A stretch of DNA of 64,000 nucleotides from Anaerolineae bacterium (lineage in GTDB: Bacteria > Chloroflexota > Anaerolineae > Anaerolineales > Villigracilaceae): contig JAFLCF010000002.1 in the NCBI GenBank assembly GCA_017303735.1, forward strand, positions 1 through 64,000, written 5' to 3'. Position numbers and translations under genes: made by a program. The notes below the pieces were generated by a model. The model had not been told where the DNA came from. It searched no databases and was given only the letters and a program-made list of their open reading frames with translations. Positions 17,669-25,733 of the stretch are shown piece by piece (the first letter of the stretch is position 1; each line of letters opens with the position of its first letter).

Positions 17669-18213
17669 GGAGTCTCTTTCGTTTCCTGCTGTTCAGGTTC
17701 GGGCTCGCCACGGTTCCGCCATGAAAGGATGAGAAGAAGTACAACACTGATATTGATACTCGCATCCGCTATATTAAAGATATAGAAAGTTCCCACTGAA
17801 ATAAAATCGGTTACAGCCCCAATGGTTAGGCGGTCGATCAGGTTGCCCACAGCACCGCCCAAATACATGCCCGCCGCAACCCACATCCAGGAACTTGGGT
17901 GCTCCATTTGAGAGACATAATAAACAATGCCTGCCACAATCACAGTCGTGAGAACGATGAAGAACGTATTCCCATCTTGAAACATTCCGAACGAAGCGCC
18001 GCGATTCTGAATATGGAAAAAGCGCGCATACGGCGAAAGCCACTCCCAAGACTCAGGCAGCCACGACGTATTCAAAGGGATGGACTGGATCACCAACCAT
18101 TTCGTCCACTGGTCAAACGCGACGATTGCCGCCGCGACCCCAAAAAAGATAAAAAAACGCCAGCGAGGCTGCGTTTTTTCCTGCAATACCACTTCTACTT
18201 CTTCATTCATCAA
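17665..18213 (-). CDS. lspA: signal peptidase II, copy 1
   Basis: Membrane aspartyl protease that removes lipoprotein signal peptides after lipidation by Lgt. 182 residues, four membrane helices. Conserved are FDQWTKW, the QNRGASFGMF segment, GAVGNLIDRL and FNIADASI; the two catalytic aspartates are in NLIDR and NIADA. It directly follows a second lspA (one base between) and overlaps rluD. The C terminus is short and acidic. Both copies appear intact. Confidence 0.92.
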   Translation of the reverse strand: MMNEEVEVVLQEKTQPRWRFFIFFGVAAAIVAFDQWTKWLVIQSIPLNTSWLPESWEWLSPYARFFHIQNRGASFGMFQDGNTFFIVLTTVIVAGIVYYVSQMEHPSSWMWVAAGMYLGGAVGNLIDRLTIGAVTDFISVGTFYIFNIADASINISVVLLLILSWRNRGEPEPEQQETKETP

Positions 18214-18214
18214 A

Positions 18215-18757
18215 CTACAAACCTTCCTTTATATCTGCCGCAGGCTCAACCAATGGGTCTATTTGAGCTGCCTTTAATTTTTCTTCTCGTTCCTTAAGCC
18301 ACACCCCCAATAACAAAACCGCCACCCCAATCGAAATGGATGCATCCGCAATATTGAAAACAGGGAACACACTGATCGAAATGAAGTCGGTCACTTTCCC
18401 CATCAACAGACGGTCTATTAAGTTCCCCGCCGCACCGCCCAATTGCAAGCCCATCGCCAGCTTCAAGGTCCAATCTTCAGCTTCCACCTGCCTGTAATAA
18501 AAGAGGATCGCACCAATCACAATAAATGCCAGGATCGTAAAGACTAGATTGCCATTCTGAAATATACCGAACGCCGCGCCGCTGTTATACCAATGCACCA
18601 AACGCGCATACGGGCTGAGCCAACTTAAACACTCTGGCAACCATTGCCCCCCGTATTCAATGTTTTCTCGAACCCACCATTTTGTCCATTGATCGAGCCC
18701 AATCGAAATACCCGCTACGCCGAACAGCAACGCAAAATCTTTAACTTTGGAATTCAA
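18215..18757 (-). CDS. lspA: signal peptidase II, copy 2
   Basis: A second 180-residue LspA immediately upstream of the first. It keeps LDQWTKWWV, YNSGAAFGIF, GAAGNLIDRL and FNIADASI with both catalytic aspartates, so it should be active. The start is a TTG at 18757 preceded by GAGGTG; no better ATG exists before the conserved first helix. Divergence from copy 1 is considerable outside the motifs, so this is an old duplication rather than a recent one. The two may differ in substrate preference. Confidence 0.9.
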   Translation of the reverse strand: MNSKVKDFALLFGVAGISIGLDQWTKWWVRENIEYGGQWLPECLSWLSPYARLVHWYNSGAAFGIFQNGNLVFTILAFIVIGAILFYYRQVEAEDWTLKLAMGLQLGGAAGNLIDRLLMGKVTDFISISVFPVFNIADASISIGVAVLLLGVWLKEREEKLKAAQIDPLVEPAADIKEGL

Positions 18758-18783
18758 CTCTCACCTCAAAACAAAAAGTGCGC

Positions 18784-19911
18784 CTATTGTACACTACCCA
18801 CAAACACCCTCGGCACGCGCGCGCTGATATTGGTCATCACTTCATATTCGTTCGTGCCCGCCCAGTCTGCCAGCTCTTCCGGCGCAATGCCACCGCCAAG
18901 CAAAACCACCTCATCCCCCACTTTCACGTCATCATCGCCCGCATCCACCATAAACTGATCCATGCAAATGCGTCCCACTTGCGAATACGATTTTCCTTTG
19001 ATGATGACTCGTCCTTGATTCGTCATGCGGCGGAAGTAACCATCAGCATACCCGCATGGGATGGTCACCACGCGCCTCGGACTCCCTTCGACCTGCCACA
19101 ACGACCCATAGCTGACAACACGCCCAGGCTGTGTGACCTTGCTATACGCGACTCGTGATCTCCAAGTGAGTGCGGGCTTCACATCAATTGTCCGTGGAAT
19201 ATCTCGCCCTGGGTAAACACCATAAAACAAAACGCCGGGTCGGACCATATCTAAATGACCTTCGGGTAGATTCAAAATTCCACCCGAGTTGCAGATATGT
19301 CGAAGCGACGGAACGGGCAGAGAATGTTTTTCATATAAATGAAGAACTTCTTGAAAGCGTTCCAATTGTTGCTGCCCAGTGACAACATGATTTGGCAAAC
19401 TTTCCAACTCCACCAACTCAGAGTTTGCCAGATGTGTATAAATCCCTTCCACATTCAAGTGACTACACGCAGTAGATTTCGAGATAAATTCTTCTGCTTC
19501 GTATTCGCGGACACCGACTCGCTCCATGCCTGTGTCGATCTTGAGGTGGACGGTGAGTCGCTTACGGGTAGACTCAGCCCACTGGTCAGCAGCCAGCAAC
19601 AAGTCGAGAGAAGAGGCGGTGAGGGTCAAGTCATGTTCAAAGAATAAGGGCAACTGTTCGATCAAAGTCCCACCGGCAACTAGAATCGGTTTCTTGATTC
19701 CAAGTTGGCGAAGCTGAATCCCCTCCTCCACCAGAGCGACGCCGAACATATCCACATGTGGTTCGATGAATGGCGCGACGCCTTCAATGCCGTGACCATA
19801 GGCGTTGGCTTTGACCATCGGCATGACCTTCGCGCCACCGACATGGGCACGAATGGCTTCGATGTTTTTTTGCAGTTGCGTGAGATTGACTTCGAGATAT
19901 GTTGGGCGCAT
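18784..19911 (-). CDS. alr: alanine racemase
   Basis: PLP enzyme making D-alanine for peptidoglycan. The ATG at 19911 begins MRPTYLEVNLTQL, the conserved N terminus. An upstream in-frame ATG would overlap the acetyltransferase gene by 92 bases and is rejected. Visible are VKANAYGHG with the Schiff-base lysine, the RVGVREYEAEEF region, and the C-terminal VGRICMDQFMVDAGD holding the ligand-binding Met-Asp. About 375 residues, typical. The start lies one base after the acetyltransferase stop, so the two genes are likely co-transcribed. Confidence 0.92.
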   Translation of the reverse strand: MRPTYLEVNLTQLQKNIEAIRAHVGGAKVMPMVKANAYGHGIEGVAPFIEPHVDMFGVALVEEGIQLRQLGIKKPILVAGGTLIEQLPLFFEHDLTLTASSLDLLLAADQWAESTRKRLTVHLKIDTGMERVGVREYEAEEFISKSTACSHLNVEGIYTHLANSELVELESLPNHVVTGQQQLERFQEVLHLYEKHSLPVPSLRHICNSGGILNLPEGHLDMVRPGVLFYGVYPGRDIPRTIDVKPALTWRSRVAYSKVTQPGRVVSYGSLWQVEGSPRRVVTIPCGYADGYFRRMTNQGRVIIKGKSYSQVGRICMDQFMVDAGDDDVKVGDEVVLLGGGIAPEELADWAGTNEYEVMTNISARVPRVFVGSVQ

Positions 19912-19912
19912 A

Positions 19913-20353
19913 TTATTTTGGATACCAGTGATATTCCACATCGGGTTCAGATTCGGGCGGCGGGCTGACGCCAAATTTGGTGGCAACAAAACCATTCTTT
20001 TCATAAAACGGACGTGACATTTTATTGGCTTGATCGGTCTTCAACCAAAGGTGCTGAGGTGACAAGGTGCGGGCGTGGTCGAGCAAGGATTTGCCGATGC
20101 CGCGGCGATGATGATTTGGGTCAACATATAGGCGGTCAATGTAATCATTTTGAATCCCGAGAATGCCAACGGGGATGTTATTTAGTTCGTAGACCCACAT
20201 TTGATTTTCTGCGATGACGGTTTTGAAATATTCACGCGCACCGTTAAATTCGTAGCCCATGCGTTGAACAAGCTCTGGCTCAGCGACTTGGATTGCCGCG
20301 AACCAAAACTTGGCAACAGTTTCAAAATCTTCTTCACGATATGAACGAATCAT
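19913..20353 (-). CDS. GNAT-family N-acetyltransferase
   Basis: 146 residues with acetyl-CoA motif A VDPNHHRRGIGKSLLDHA and motif B ANKMSRPFYEKNGFVATKFG. Short members of this family acetylate small molecules or protein N termini; the substrate is unknown. TAGGAGAG provides a good ribosome site. It precedes alr with a one-base gap, but a shared function is not implied by sequence. Confidence 0.85.
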   Translation of the reverse strand: MIRSYREEDFETVAKFWFAAIQVAEPELVQRMGYEFNGAREYFKTVIAENQMWVYELNNIPVGILGIQNDYIDRLYVDPNHHRRGIGKSLLDHARTLSPQHLWLKTDQANKMSRPFYEKNGFVATKFGVSPPPESEPDVEYHWYPK

Positions 20354-20367
20354 TTTCTCTCCTAAAT

Positions 20368-20402
20368 AAATACAGCGGACGGTGAACCCGTCCGCTGTAT
20401 TT
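20368..20402 (-). terminator. terminator downstream of the DUF1761 gene
   Basis: A perfect 15-bp stem (AAATACAGCGGACGG / CCGTCCGCTGTATTT) with a five-base loop lies between the DUF1761 gene and the acetyltransferase gene. The T tract on the minus strand is short. Confidence 0.7.
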
Positions 20403-20422
20403 TACTTCAAGCGAAATTATAG

Positions 20423-20869
20423 TTAGCCCATGGCACCGACAATTGCACCCATCACTACCAAGGTGATGAGATGATTGCCCTGCTCCAAAACCCAAGCCTG
20501 CAAACGATCTGCGAATAATTTGTTGGTCAGGCTGGAAGATGCCACAAAACCAAGCCAGATCAAAAATCCAGTGACGGCACCAGAAACAAGAGAGACACCA
20601 CCGGAGAGGCTCCCCATGGCATGAACCATCATCGACATGAACACAGCCTGGACAAGGGAAGCAAAAACGATACCGCCCCACACCAAGCCCATGCCAAGCG
20701 ATGAGCCGGGCGTGTTCTCGCCGCCGCCCATCATCGGGTCACCGGTCTTGCCAATTGCTTTCCACCAAATTGGGAAGAAGGTCTTAGGTCCGAACCACAC
20801 ACCGCCAATGACCATGCTTGCCAAAACACAAAACAAAACAGCCAACCAATTAATCGAGCTAAAGTCCAT
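20423..20869 (-). CDS. DUF1761-family membrane protein
   Basis: About 148 residues, four membrane helices, with INWLAVLFCVLASMVIGGVW at the start and WLGFVASSSLTNKLFADR in the last half, both typical of DUF1761. The family has no established biochemical function. The ATG at 20869 is chosen over one two codons earlier because AAGGAG is seven bases from it and would be only one base from the earlier ATG. Stands alone with its own terminator. Confidence 0.85.
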   Translation of the reverse strand: MDFSSINWLAVLFCVLASMVIGGVWFGPKTFFPIWWKAIGKTGDPMMGGGENTPGSSLGMGLVWGGIVFASLVQAVFMSMMVHAMGSLSGGVSLVSGAVTGFLIWLGFVASSSLTNKLFADRLQAWVLEQGNHLITLVVMGAIVGAMG

Positions 20870-21016
20870 TTTCATTCTCCTTGATAAATAAAGTTTTGTT
20901 TATTATATCAGAACACTTGTTCTGGTTAAATTAAGGAATTATTTCACACAAGAATGGGGCTTCAGAGGGTCCCTGGACAGTCCGCCAGAACAGGCTACAT
21001 TTGGAATTCTGCCAAC

Positions 21017-21040
21017 CTGCAAGTAGAACTTGCAGAGTCC
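21017..21040. repeat. short palindromic repeat, AAGTAGAACTT family (copy A)
   Basis: CTGC-AAGTAGAACTT-GCAG followed by AGTCC. The core and trailing GAGTCC recur at 52535-52560 with different but again self-complementary flanks. A further stem TCCTGTT/AACAGGA follows at 21038-21060. Confidence 0.5.
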
Positions 21041-21056
21041 TGTTCGTTAAACAAAC

Positions 21057-21081
21057 AGGAGAGGTTCTTTGAACCTCTCCT
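21057..21081 (-). terminator. terminator of the cystathionine beta-synthase gene
   Basis: A perfect 11-bp stem (AGGAGAGGTTC / GAACCTCTCCT) with a three-base loop is followed on the minus strand by GTTTGTTT, 35 bases past the stop codon. Confidence 0.75.
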
Positions 21082-21115
21082 ATCACCTCGCTACTGATTA
21101 CTCGTCCCTCAACTA

Positions 21116-22528
21116 CTAGATCTTCCCCGCCACATAATCTAGTACATCGATCTTGGTAAGAATCCCGATCGGCTTGCTATTTTCAACCACGATCAAGGCA
21201 TACCCGGCTGTGAGTGAGGGCATGGCTTCCTCAAGCGCAGTTTCCGGCGGGAAAGTCGCGCCTGCGTTTTGTACCAGCGCATCGATCTTCTCATCATTGG
21301 TGTGTTCGTGCTTATCGAGCATATGATTTAGCAAATCCACTTCTTCAATGAGCCCCACCAGAGAACCATCTGCGCCGACCACGGGCATCTGCGAGACCGC
21401 ATTCTGGTGCATAGATGAAACAACCCTGCGAATCGAGTCGCCCAGCGTTGCGGTGATCAAAGCTTTATTGGGTTTGGCGATCAACAAGTCACCGAGAGCC
21501 GTTTCGCCGAATTCCATCGAGAGGAAGCCGAACTCGCGCATCCACTTGTCATCGTAAAACTTGGAGAGATACCGCGAACCCGAATCGGGCAAGATAACAA
21601 CCGGCAGTCGCCCCGGCGGGAGTTTGCGGCAATATTTGATCGCACCAGCAATTGCAGAGCCGGATGAGCCGCCTGCAAAAATTCCTTCTTGCCTAACCAA
21701 GGCACGCGCCCACAAAAAGGACTCGCGGTCACCCGCGCGTTCGATCGCATCCACATAGTTAATGTCCATTGTAGATGGTAAAAAGTCTTCGCCGATGCCT
21801 TCCACTTTATAAGTCTTGGGGTACGCACCGGGAGGGATGATGCCTTTGTTCTGCCAAATTTCGGTGAGGATCGACCCTTCAATATCTACGCCAACAATTG
21901 TGATGTTCGGATTCTTGGATTTAAGATAACGCCCCACGCCGGTGATGGTTCCGCCTGTGCCAATGCCGATGATAACGTCAGTCAGCTTGCCGTCAGTTTG
22001 CTCCCACAGTTCAGGACCGGTGCTGAGTTCATGAGTCTTTGGGTTATCGGGGTTGTGATATTGATTCGCCAAGATCGCATTGGGCGTTTCACGCGCAAAT
22101 TTTTTCGCCACTTCGTAATAAGAACGCGGGTCATCGGGTCCGACCGCGGTGGGTGTAATGACTACCTTTGCGCCATAGGCACGTAACAATAAAATCTTTT
22201 CATTGCTCATCTTGTCTGGCATGACGAAGATGGTTTTGTAGCCCTTCAGCGCCGCCGCAATGGCAAGCCCCACCCCCGTGTTGCCAGAGGTTGCTTCCAC
22301 GATGGTGCCACCAGGCTTGATCTCTCCGCGCTTCTCTGCCTGTTCGATGATGTTCGCCCCCACCCGATCTTTGACCGAGCCGCCGGGATTCATAAATTCT
22401 AATTTTGCATAAAGTGGCACGGGCAGGTCTTTGCCAATGCGTTCCAAACGCACAAGCGGCGTATTCCCCATTGCGCCAAGAACATTATTAAATACTCGTT
22501 TTTCTTTTGATTCTGGTAACAAAGCCAT
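21116..22528 (-). CDS. cystathionine beta-synthase (PLP enzyme with CBS domain pair)
   Basis: 470 residues: a fold-type II PLP domain (~1-330) joined to two CBS domains (~335-470). The PLP lysine is K53 in GGSVKDR; SGNTGVG, GIGTGGTITG (phosphate loop) and GGSSGSA are present. The family condenses serine (or O-acetylserine) with homocysteine or sulfide; the CBS pair usually binds adenosyl ligands and regulates activity. The domain layout matches eukaryote-like CBS rather than plain CysK/CysM. The gene stands alone; no cystathionine lyase is adjacent, so the exact acceptor is uncertain. Confidence 0.88.
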   Translation of the reverse strand: MALLPESKEKRVFNNVLGAMGNTPLVRLERIGKDLPVPLYAKLEFMNPGGSVKDRVGANIIEQAEKRGEIKPGGTIVEATSGNTGVGLAIAAALKGYKTIFVMPDKMSNEKILLLRAYGAKVVITPTAVGPDDPRSYYEVAKKFARETPNAILANQYHNPDNPKTHELSTGPELWEQTDGKLTDVIIGIGTGGTITGVGRYLKSKNPNITIVGVDIEGSILTEIWQNKGIIPPGAYPKTYKVEGIGEDFLPSTMDINYVDAIERAGDRESFLWARALVRQEGIFAGGSSGSAIAGAIKYCRKLPPGRLPVVILPDSGSRYLSKFYDDKWMREFGFLSMEFGETALGDLLIAKPNKALITATLGDSIRRVVSSMHQNAVSQMPVVGADGSLVGLIEEVDLLNHMLDKHEHTNDEKIDALVQNAGATFPPETALEEAMPSLTAGYALIVVENSKPIGILTKIDVLDYVAGKI

Positions 22529-22663
22529 TCTCTCTCCTTGGGTACAAGATGATCATTTGGGCGCTAACCTTCTTAAGGCAGGCTTTAATCTGGCTTTTGC
22601 AAATTGTGTTGGGCAAGTTATGCAACCCATAACCAGCCTTAATTATTCACATTATAAGGCAAG

Positions 22664-22697
22664 AAAAGGCAGATGCCAGTTCGACAGCTGCCTTTTT
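22664..22697 (-). terminator. terminator downstream of the anchored surface protein gene
   Basis: AAAAGGCAG / CTGCCTTTTT stem with a 15-base loop, on the minus strand 25 bases past the stop at 22722. A TATAAT hexamer (minus, 22651-22656) directly after it may serve the cystathionine beta-synthase gene. Confidence 0.7.
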
Positions 22698-22721
22698 GAA
22701 AGATATTCCGCCGTATATTCG

Positions 22722-23318
22722 TTATTGCACAAAGAAATTGACCACACCGGTCTGCACGCCGTTATAGAGGACTTCTACTCGGTAGATGCCAGTGGGCCAG
22801 CCGTCGGTGGGCGGTTCAAAGAAGAAGTACACATAATCCACCACTTCTGTACCGACGGTGATATCGCCTTCATCGATCAGGAAATTTGGGTCTAAGCCAA
22901 CCACTGCTTCAGCGATCCAACGCGAGGTGATCACATCCCCTTCCACGGCGCCTGCCAGATCGCCAACAAGATAAATCGTATCAAGGGACCCGAAAGTGAT
23001 GTTAGGATCGTTCCCCTCCTGATCGTTGGCAGTGCGCAGATTGCTCACTGGAGAAGGCGTAAACAATGAAGAAGGTTCATCGGTCGGGGGAATCTCCAAT
23101 GTTGGCACAGGTGGAATGGTTGGCACTGCAAAGGTTGGGAAGGGAGTCGGTTCTGCAGAGTTCAACCCTGGAATAGAATTACTGGTATACAGAAAAATAC
23201 CAGCACCCACACACATCACGCATAAACATAAAACCACTAAAATACCGCCAATGATCAAGAAGGTATTATTGTTATTTTTCTTGGGGGCATCGCCCGGATT
23301 GTTAAATTCAGATTCCAT
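22722..23318 (-). CDS. membrane-anchored surface protein, paralogue of the adjacent lipoprotein
   Basis: 198 residues: a short cytoplasmic tail with a run of Asn/Lys, one membrane helix (~18-45), a Pro/Thr-rich linker (~50-90) and a C-terminal ~100-residue beta domain. The C-terminal domain is clearly homologous to the whole mature part of the next protein: both have FG-x2-DT-x-Y-x-VGDLA-x-AVEG, ITSRW and a DGWP-x-G-x-Y-x-VEV ending. No known family is recognised. It is probably displayed outside the cell on a linker. Same strand as and upstream of the cystathionine beta-synthase gene. Confidence 0.7.
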   Translation of the reverse strand: MESEFNNPGDAPKKNNNNTFLIIGGILVVLCLCVMCVGAGIFLYTSNSIPGLNSAEPTPFPTFAVPTIPPVPTLEIPPTDEPSSLFTPSPVSNLRTANDQEGNDPNITFGSLDTIYLVGDLAGAVEGDVITSRWIAEAVVGLDPNFLIDEGDITVGTEVVDYVYFFFEPPTDGWPTGIYRVEVLYNGVQTGVVNFFVQ

Positions 23319-23390
23319 ACAATTACTCCAATATCAAAAGAAAGAAGCGGCTACCGGGTTAGATAACCGCTTCAAGTCAAATCACGTCGG

Positions 23391-23801
23391 CTATTGAACG
23401 GTGAAATTAACCGTGCTGTTCAACACGCCATTGAAATACACTTCCACCTTGTAGGTTCCGGCGGGCCAGCCATCGGCGGGAGCAGGGAAGTAGAAGTACA
23501 CATAATCGATGGCTTCTGCACCCACATCAATGGCGGATTCGTCGATGAAGAAGTTCGGGTCTACACCAGGGACGTTCTCGGCATACCAGCGAGAAGTGAT
23601 CTGGTTTCCTTCCACAGCATTGGCAAGGTCACCCACCACATAAACGGTATCGGTCGCCCCGAAGACGGTATTGGGCTGGTTTCCCTCTTCATCGCTCGCC
23701 ACACGGACGTTAGAAAGAGTGGGTTCACCCACAGCACAAGCTAACTGGGCAGCGATCAAAACAATGGCAGCAAGCAAGATCGAAATTTTCTTGGCGTTCA
23801 T
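23391..23801 (-). CDS. putative lipoprotein, same domain as the preceding surface protein
   Basis: About 136 residues from the ATG at 23801, which has AAAAGGAGAATGC before it. A signal peptide with positively charged start (MNAKKIS) ends in a lipobox-like AAQLAC, so Cys ~20 would be lipidated by the Lgt/LspA system encoded in this window. The mature part is the ~100-residue domain shared with its neighbour, with FGATDTVYVVGDLANAVEG and a DGWPAGTYKVEVYFNG ending. The function of the domain is unknown; the pair likely arose by tandem duplication followed by a change of anchor. Confidence 0.75.
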   Translation of the reverse strand: MNAKKISILLAAIVLIAAQLACAVGEPTLSNVRVASDEEGNQPNTVFGATDTVYVVGDLANAVEGNQITSRWYAENVPGVDPNFFIDESAIDVGAEAIDYVYFYFPAPADGWPAGTYKVEVYFNGVLNSTVNFTVQ

Positions 23802-23893
23802 TTTGCATTCTCCTTTTAAATAATAGGGCGGGAGACCCCGCCAGGTTTTCAAAATTATACAACACCAAAAAAAAGATGCCTCCCCAAAATGGG

Positions 23894-24613
23894 CTATTGC
23901 ACCTCAATGTAGATACGTTTGTTAATGGCACCTTTACTCTTATACTCAACCACTTTGATCGTGCCAACTTCCGATGTATTTGCCACATGCGTCCCGCCGT
24001 CGGCTTGTAGATCAAGCCCAACGATCTCGACCGTACGAACTTGTGTGATACCTTCAGGAAGGAGATTGATCTTGGTGCGGATCAGATCTGGGATCTGGAA
24101 CGCCTCTTCCCTTGGGAGGATGTTGACTCTGATCTCACGGTTTTTCCCCACCTCAGCATTGACCGCCACCTCGATCTCACGGACAAGTTCTCCGCGCATG
24201 GTTTCAAATTCAAAATCCATACGCCCTTTCAGCGGGTCCATATCACCGCCCGTAACTTTGGCGCCATAATCGCGGAAGACAGTTCCGCAAAGGATGTGCA
24301 TGGCTGTATGCGTACGCATCAGCTGGTGTCGCCGCACCCAGTCCAAGGTCCCGAAAGAGGCGGAATTGGGCGCAGGCAAAGGCTCGGTTCCACCGAGAAA
24401 ATGAAGGACGTCATCCCCTTGTTTCTTAACTTTTTCAACAGGGTATTTCACGCCATTCACGTCAAGGACTCCAAAATCGCAGGGCTGTCCTCCGCCACCT
24501 GGGTAGAAGGCTGAACGATCCAATATGACAGCTCGAGTTGCCGCATCGACAAATGTAACGATGGCAGAAAACTCTTTAAGATAAGCATCGGTTTGATAAA
24601 GTAGATCGGTCAT
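23894..24613 (-). CDS. alaX: alanyl-tRNA editing protein AlaX
   Basis: A free-standing homologue of the AlaRS editing domain that hydrolyses mischarged Ser- or Gly-tRNA(Ala). 239 residues with an N-terminal barrel (DRSAFYPGGGGQPCD), the zinc His pair in RTHTAMHIL and the third region ADGGTHVANTSEVG. In AlaRS that last element is usually CGGTH, so the zinc Cys is Asp here. The ATG at 24613 follows TATAAT by only six bases, which suggests a leaderless transcript; no ribosome site is present. An in-frame ATG nine codons earlier lies upstream of that box. Confidence 0.88.
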   Translation of the reverse strand: MTDLLYQTDAYLKEFSAIVTFVDAATRAVILDRSAFYPGGGGQPCDFGVLDVNGVKYPVEKVKKQGDDVLHFLGGTEPLPAPNSASFGTLDWVRRHQLMRTHTAMHILCGTVFRDYGAKVTGGDMDPLKGRMDFEFETMRGELVREIEVAVNAEVGKNREIRVNILPREEAFQIPDLIRTKINLLPEGITQVRTVEIVGLDLQADGGTHVANTSEVGTIKVVEYKSKGAINKRIYIEVQ

Positions 24614-24672
24614 GTCCAAATTATAGCGCCTGCCCGGCAAAATTAGGATTGGATTAGAAGTCTTATGACTGC

Positions 24673-24702
24673 TTGACTTCGGTCTTTCATATATTGTATA
24701 GT
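24673..24702 (+). promoter_or_regulatory. promoter of the Gld-like ABC operon
   Basis: TTGACT, 18 bases, TATAGT, about 90 bases upstream of the ATPase start. Matches a sigma-70-type promoter with one mismatch in each box. Confidence 0.6.
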
Positions 24703-24794
24703 AGTTTGCAGTATTAAAAAAAAGGCACCGCCAACTGGCTGTGTCTTTTCTTTGCGAAAACCCCTTTTATACAAATTCACCGTGAGGAGAAGCA

Positions 24795-25718
24795 ATGATC
24801 AAAGTTAGTGGTCTGACAAAGGACTATGGGTCTCGCCGCGCCATCAACAATCTTAAGTTCGATGCCCAGCAGGGCGAGATCGTTGGGTTTTTAGGTCCGA
24901 ATGGCGCAGGCAAAACCACCACCATGCGCATCCTAACCGGCTATATGCCGCCCACTGATGGTGAGGCAATTGTGGCTGGATACGATGTGGTGGAAGAGTC
25001 ATTGGAAGTACGCAAGCGGGTGGGCTACCTGCCAGAATCTGTGCCGTTGTATTACGACATGACGGCATTCGATTATTTAAAGTATATGGGCGAACTACGC
25101 CGTATTCCGAATGTGGAAGACCGTGTAGATGAAGTGCTCGATATGGTTGGGTTAATAGACCGTTCAAGCAGTTATATTGGTAATTTATCCAAAGGTATGA
25201 AACAGCGCGTTGGGCTGGCACAGGCACTTTTGCACCGCCCCGAGGTCTTGATCCTCGACGAGCCGACCATTGGTTTGGACCCCGGGCAAGTGGTGGAAGT
25301 GCGCCAATTGATCCGCGAGATCGGCAAGGAACGCACGGTGTTGCTTTCCACCCATCTTCTCAACGAAGCCCAAAATCTCTGCGACCGTGTGCTCATCATC
25401 AACAAAGGCAAGATCGTTGCAGAAGACACCACCGAAAACCTGCAAGCCCGCCTGCTCGGCGCAGAACGAGTGGTGGTGCGTGTGCGCGGCGAAAGCGATG
25501 AACTTGCTGATAGCATCAAGAGCGTTAAAGGCGTGCGCAAGGTGGAAACCCTTGATGATGGCGGCGTGGAATTCGAATTTGCCTCTGGCAAAGACCTGCG
25601 CCCCGAAGTTGCCAAACAAGTCATCAAAGATGGCTACGATTTGCTCGAACTTCGTCCGCTGGGCATGAGCCTGGAAGAGATCTTCCTCGAACTCACCGGC
25701 AGTGACGGCAAGAAATAA
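24795..25718 (+). CDS. ABC transporter ATP-binding protein (GldA-like)
   Basis: 307 residues with Walker A GPNGAGKTT, the signature LSKGMKQRVGLAQAL, Walker B VLILDEPTIGLDP and the switch His in LSTHLL. The C-terminal ~80 residues match the extension of CcmA/GldA-type exporters. Gene order (ATPase, ABC-2 permease, GldG-like protein, DUF4340 protein) is the conserved arrangement of gliding-type ABC systems, which in most bacteria outside Bacteroidota have no proven link to gliding. GAGGAG precedes the ATG. Confidence 0.9.
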   Translation: MIKVSGLTKDYGSRRAINNLKFDAQQGEIVGFLGPNGAGKTTTMRILTGYMPPTDGEAIVAGYDVVEESLEVRKRVGYLPESVPLYYDMTAFDYLKYMGELRRIPNVEDRVDEVLDMVGLIDRSSSYIGNLSKGMKQRVGLAQALLHRPEVLILDEPTIGLDPGQVVEVRQLIREIGKERTVLLSTHLLNEAQNLCDRVLIINKGKIVAEDTTENLQARLLGAERVVVRVRGESDELADSIKSVKGVRKVETLDDGGVEFEFASGKDLRPEVAKQVIKDGYDLLELRPLGMSLEEIFLELTGSDGKK

Positions 25719-25733
25719 CACGAGGCATCTCCC

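Noticed and set aside
19912..20004. 31-codon N-terminal extension of alanine racemase
   Set aside because: It overlaps the acetyltransferase coding end and is not part of the family; the ATG at 19911 begins the conserved sequence.
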